A DNA stretch of 32,818 bases. It comes from an uncultured bacterium (GTDB lineage Bacteria > Planctomycetota > UBA1135 > GCA-002748355). The stretch covers positions 1 through 32,818 of the forward strand of contig CALLZN010000395.1 of NCBI GenBank assembly GCA_937858895.1, given 5' to 3'. The translations under genes were made by a program, and so were the position numbers. This document shows positions 31,695-32,818 of the stretch, piece by piece. Numbering within the stretch: position 1 is the stretch's first letter; every line of letters begins with the position of its first letter. The notes under the pieces were generated by a model. The model ran no database searches. It was not told the origin of the DNA and saw only the letters and a list, made by a program, of their open reading frames with translations.

Positions 31695-32818
31695 CTAGCC
31701 CTGCTTCTTGGCGGGCGCCTGCGGTGGCTCTTGCGTCGGCGGAGTCTTGGCTCGGTCCGATAGGTCGCTCGGCGGGGTTTCGATCGGCGCTGGGGCTTCG
31801 ACCGGCGCTTGGCCTTCGTCCTCTCGCACACGAATGTAGACGAGGATGGACGGCCGACCGGCCTTCACGGCGTCCTGGATGGCGTCGTGGAAGGCGCGCT
31901 TCGGGAGCGGCTTCGTCGCCGTCGCGCTGAAGCGCGCGAGGAAGCCTCTTTCATCGCCGTCGCGGACTCCGGTCTCCAGCTGGGCCGTCTCGGACGGAAC
32001 GGCTTCTTGCGACGCGTCTTTCTGAGTGGCTTGCCGCTCCCTCGTGACCGCTGTCGGCTGCGGATCGGCCTCTTTGCGGAGAGGGCCGACTGCGCTTCGT
32101 TGCGACGCGCGCGCCTGATCCGCCTGCTCCTCCGGCATTGGCGAGCGGACGAGCAGCACCTCCTCTGACGGCTGCCACGAGGACTTGGCCAGCAAAGTCG
32201 CCGCGCTGCGCACGAGCGCCGCCCGCTCGCCGGCAACAGCGAGGAGGACGTCACCAGCTCGCGGCGGCGCTGCCGGCCATTCGAGGTTCGTCGTTCGAAG
32301 GGTCGCACCGAGTTGCGTGCGCGCCCCTTCGCTGGCCTCGAAGGCCGCGAACTCGAGGAGGGTCGAGCCGCTCGCGAGCTCAGTTGCCTGGCTTCCGGCC
32401 TTGGTCAGGATATCGAGCACCAGCGGGACCTCAGCACGTGCGACTTGGATGCTGAAGACGTCGAAGCGCCGCGGATCTCCGGTGACGAGGGGCAGCATCG
32501 AAATGCTGTTGCCCGACCAGCCCTTGCCATCCGGAGGGCCGCCGAGTGCCTCTTGGCCAAGGCCAGCGCTCGGAGCCGTGCCCAGTTTCGACCCGGGAGC
32601 GGGTCCGCCGGGACCCGGCGACGTGGGTCCGCCGGGACCCGGCGACGTGGGCGCGTTGGGTGATGTGGGGCCAGCGCCTCGGCTTCGTCCACCGGGAGCG
32701 CCAGCCGGCCCGCCGCCGCCTGCAAGCCCACGAGTGACGAGGGGCCCGAGCGCGTCGTCGCTGGCGGCTTTGCGCTTCTTGGCCTCTCCCGCGTCAGGGA
32801 CGCCGCTCTGACGCTCCA
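31695..32818 (-). CDS. Unrecognised protein with Pro/Gly-rich linker (runs off right edge)
   Basis: The frame is open from the right edge to the stop at 31695, so the true start is outside the window; an internal ATG at 32498 is less likely. The visible part begins with a polar stretch, then a Gly/Pro-rich linker (PTSPGPGGPTSPGPGGPAPG) coded by a perfect 24-base tandem repeat at 32601-32648. Then comes a compact alpha/beta domain of about 120 residues (FDVFSIQVARAEVPLVLDIL, DVLLAVAGERAALVRSAATL), and a polar, acidic C-terminus ending in Pro/Lys. Alternating FSIQV and VLLAV strands with amphipathic helices look like two copies of a small ferredoxin-like unit, but I do not recognise the family. 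An anti-sigma-factor-like membrane protein would fit this layout, but that is only a guess. It is convergent with the glycosidase-like gene, 14 bases away. Confidence 0.5.
   Translation of the reverse strand, partial: ERQSGVPDAGEAKKRKAASDDALGPLVTRGLAGGGGPAGAPGGRSRGAGPTSPNAPTSPGPGGPTSPGPGGPAPGSKLGTAPSAGLGQEALGGPPDGKGWSGNSISMLPLVTGDPRRFDVFSIQVARAEVPLVLDILTKAGSQATELASGSTLLEFAAFEASEGARTQLGATLRTTNLEWPAAPPRAGDVLLAVAGERAALVRSAATLLAKSSWQPSEEVLLVRSPMPEEQADQARASQRSAVGPLRKEADPQPTAVTRERQATQKDASQEAVPSETAQLETGVRDGDERGFLARFSATATKPLPKRAFHDAIQDAVKAGRPSILVYIRVREDEGQAPVEAPAPIETPPSDLSDRAKTPPTQEPPQAPAKKQG
32601..32648 (-). repeat. 24-base tandem repeat in the Pro/Gly linker
   Basis: The unit GGGTCCGCCGGGACCCGGCG plus ACGT occurs twice in perfect tandem (32601-32624, 32625-32648) and codes the repeated TSPGPGGP linker on the minus strand. 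It probably arose by slippage and keeps the frame. Confidence 0.85.

Overview
The window is GC-rich throughout and carries secretin, Mla-type and lipoprotein genes, so it comes from a Gram-negative (diderm) bacterium. Large multidomain regulators, TPR and Ig-like lipoproteins and acidic/basic low-complexity tails would fit Planctomycetota or Myxococcota, but nothing in the window fixes the phylum, so this is inference. I see no rRNA, tRNA, IS element, phage gene or CRISPR array.

Layout. (1) 1-2768, minus strand: an OmpH-like exported protein, a lipoprotein secretin and the start of a GspK-like pseudopilin, i.e. part of a type II secretion or pilus locus. (2) 3207-8840, minus strand: one gene for an 1877-residue membrane sensor/activator. 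It has an outside CBM9-like domain, five membrane segments after the signal peptide, two further outside regions, HAMP, GAF, a GGDEF-like domain without its signature, a sigma54 AAA+ domain with GAFTGA, and a non-Fis winged-helix-like end. (3) 8937-13858, minus strand: the classical rpsO-pnp pair followed by a cold-shock protein gene. The PNPase carries a C-terminal tail of about 470 residues built from Arg/Asp/Glu/Gly repeats, and the pnp-csp spacer is full of inverted repeats. (4) 14018-17647, minus strand: a GNA1162/DUF799-like lipoprotein and a 966-residue Ig-like lipoprotein.

(5) 17738-21669, minus strand: a compact lipid-transport operon, STAS-MlaE permease, MlaF ATPase, MlaD/MCE protein and PqiC-like lipoprotein. 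It ends in an Hpt phosphotransfer protein that overlaps the lipoprotein gene by four bases. (6) 21937-27338, plus strand: a 1238-residue TPR lipoprotein that looks like two fused paralogues, with a signal-peptide-like segment in the middle, overlapping a third paralogue. (7) 27358-28158, minus: an NRDE/TANGO2-family protein. (8) 28453-31680, plus: a secreted six-hairpin-glycosidase-like protein. (9) 31695 to the right edge, minus: a partial gene of unknown function.

The main theme is envelope biology: secretion, lipid transport, lipoproteins, an extracellular glycosidase and a sensor with a carbohydrate-binding-type domain. The most unusual items are the giant sigma54 activator, the PNPase tail, the Hpt protein coupled to the Mla operon and the triple TPR family. 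Domain calls rest on reading motifs by eye; no database search was possible.
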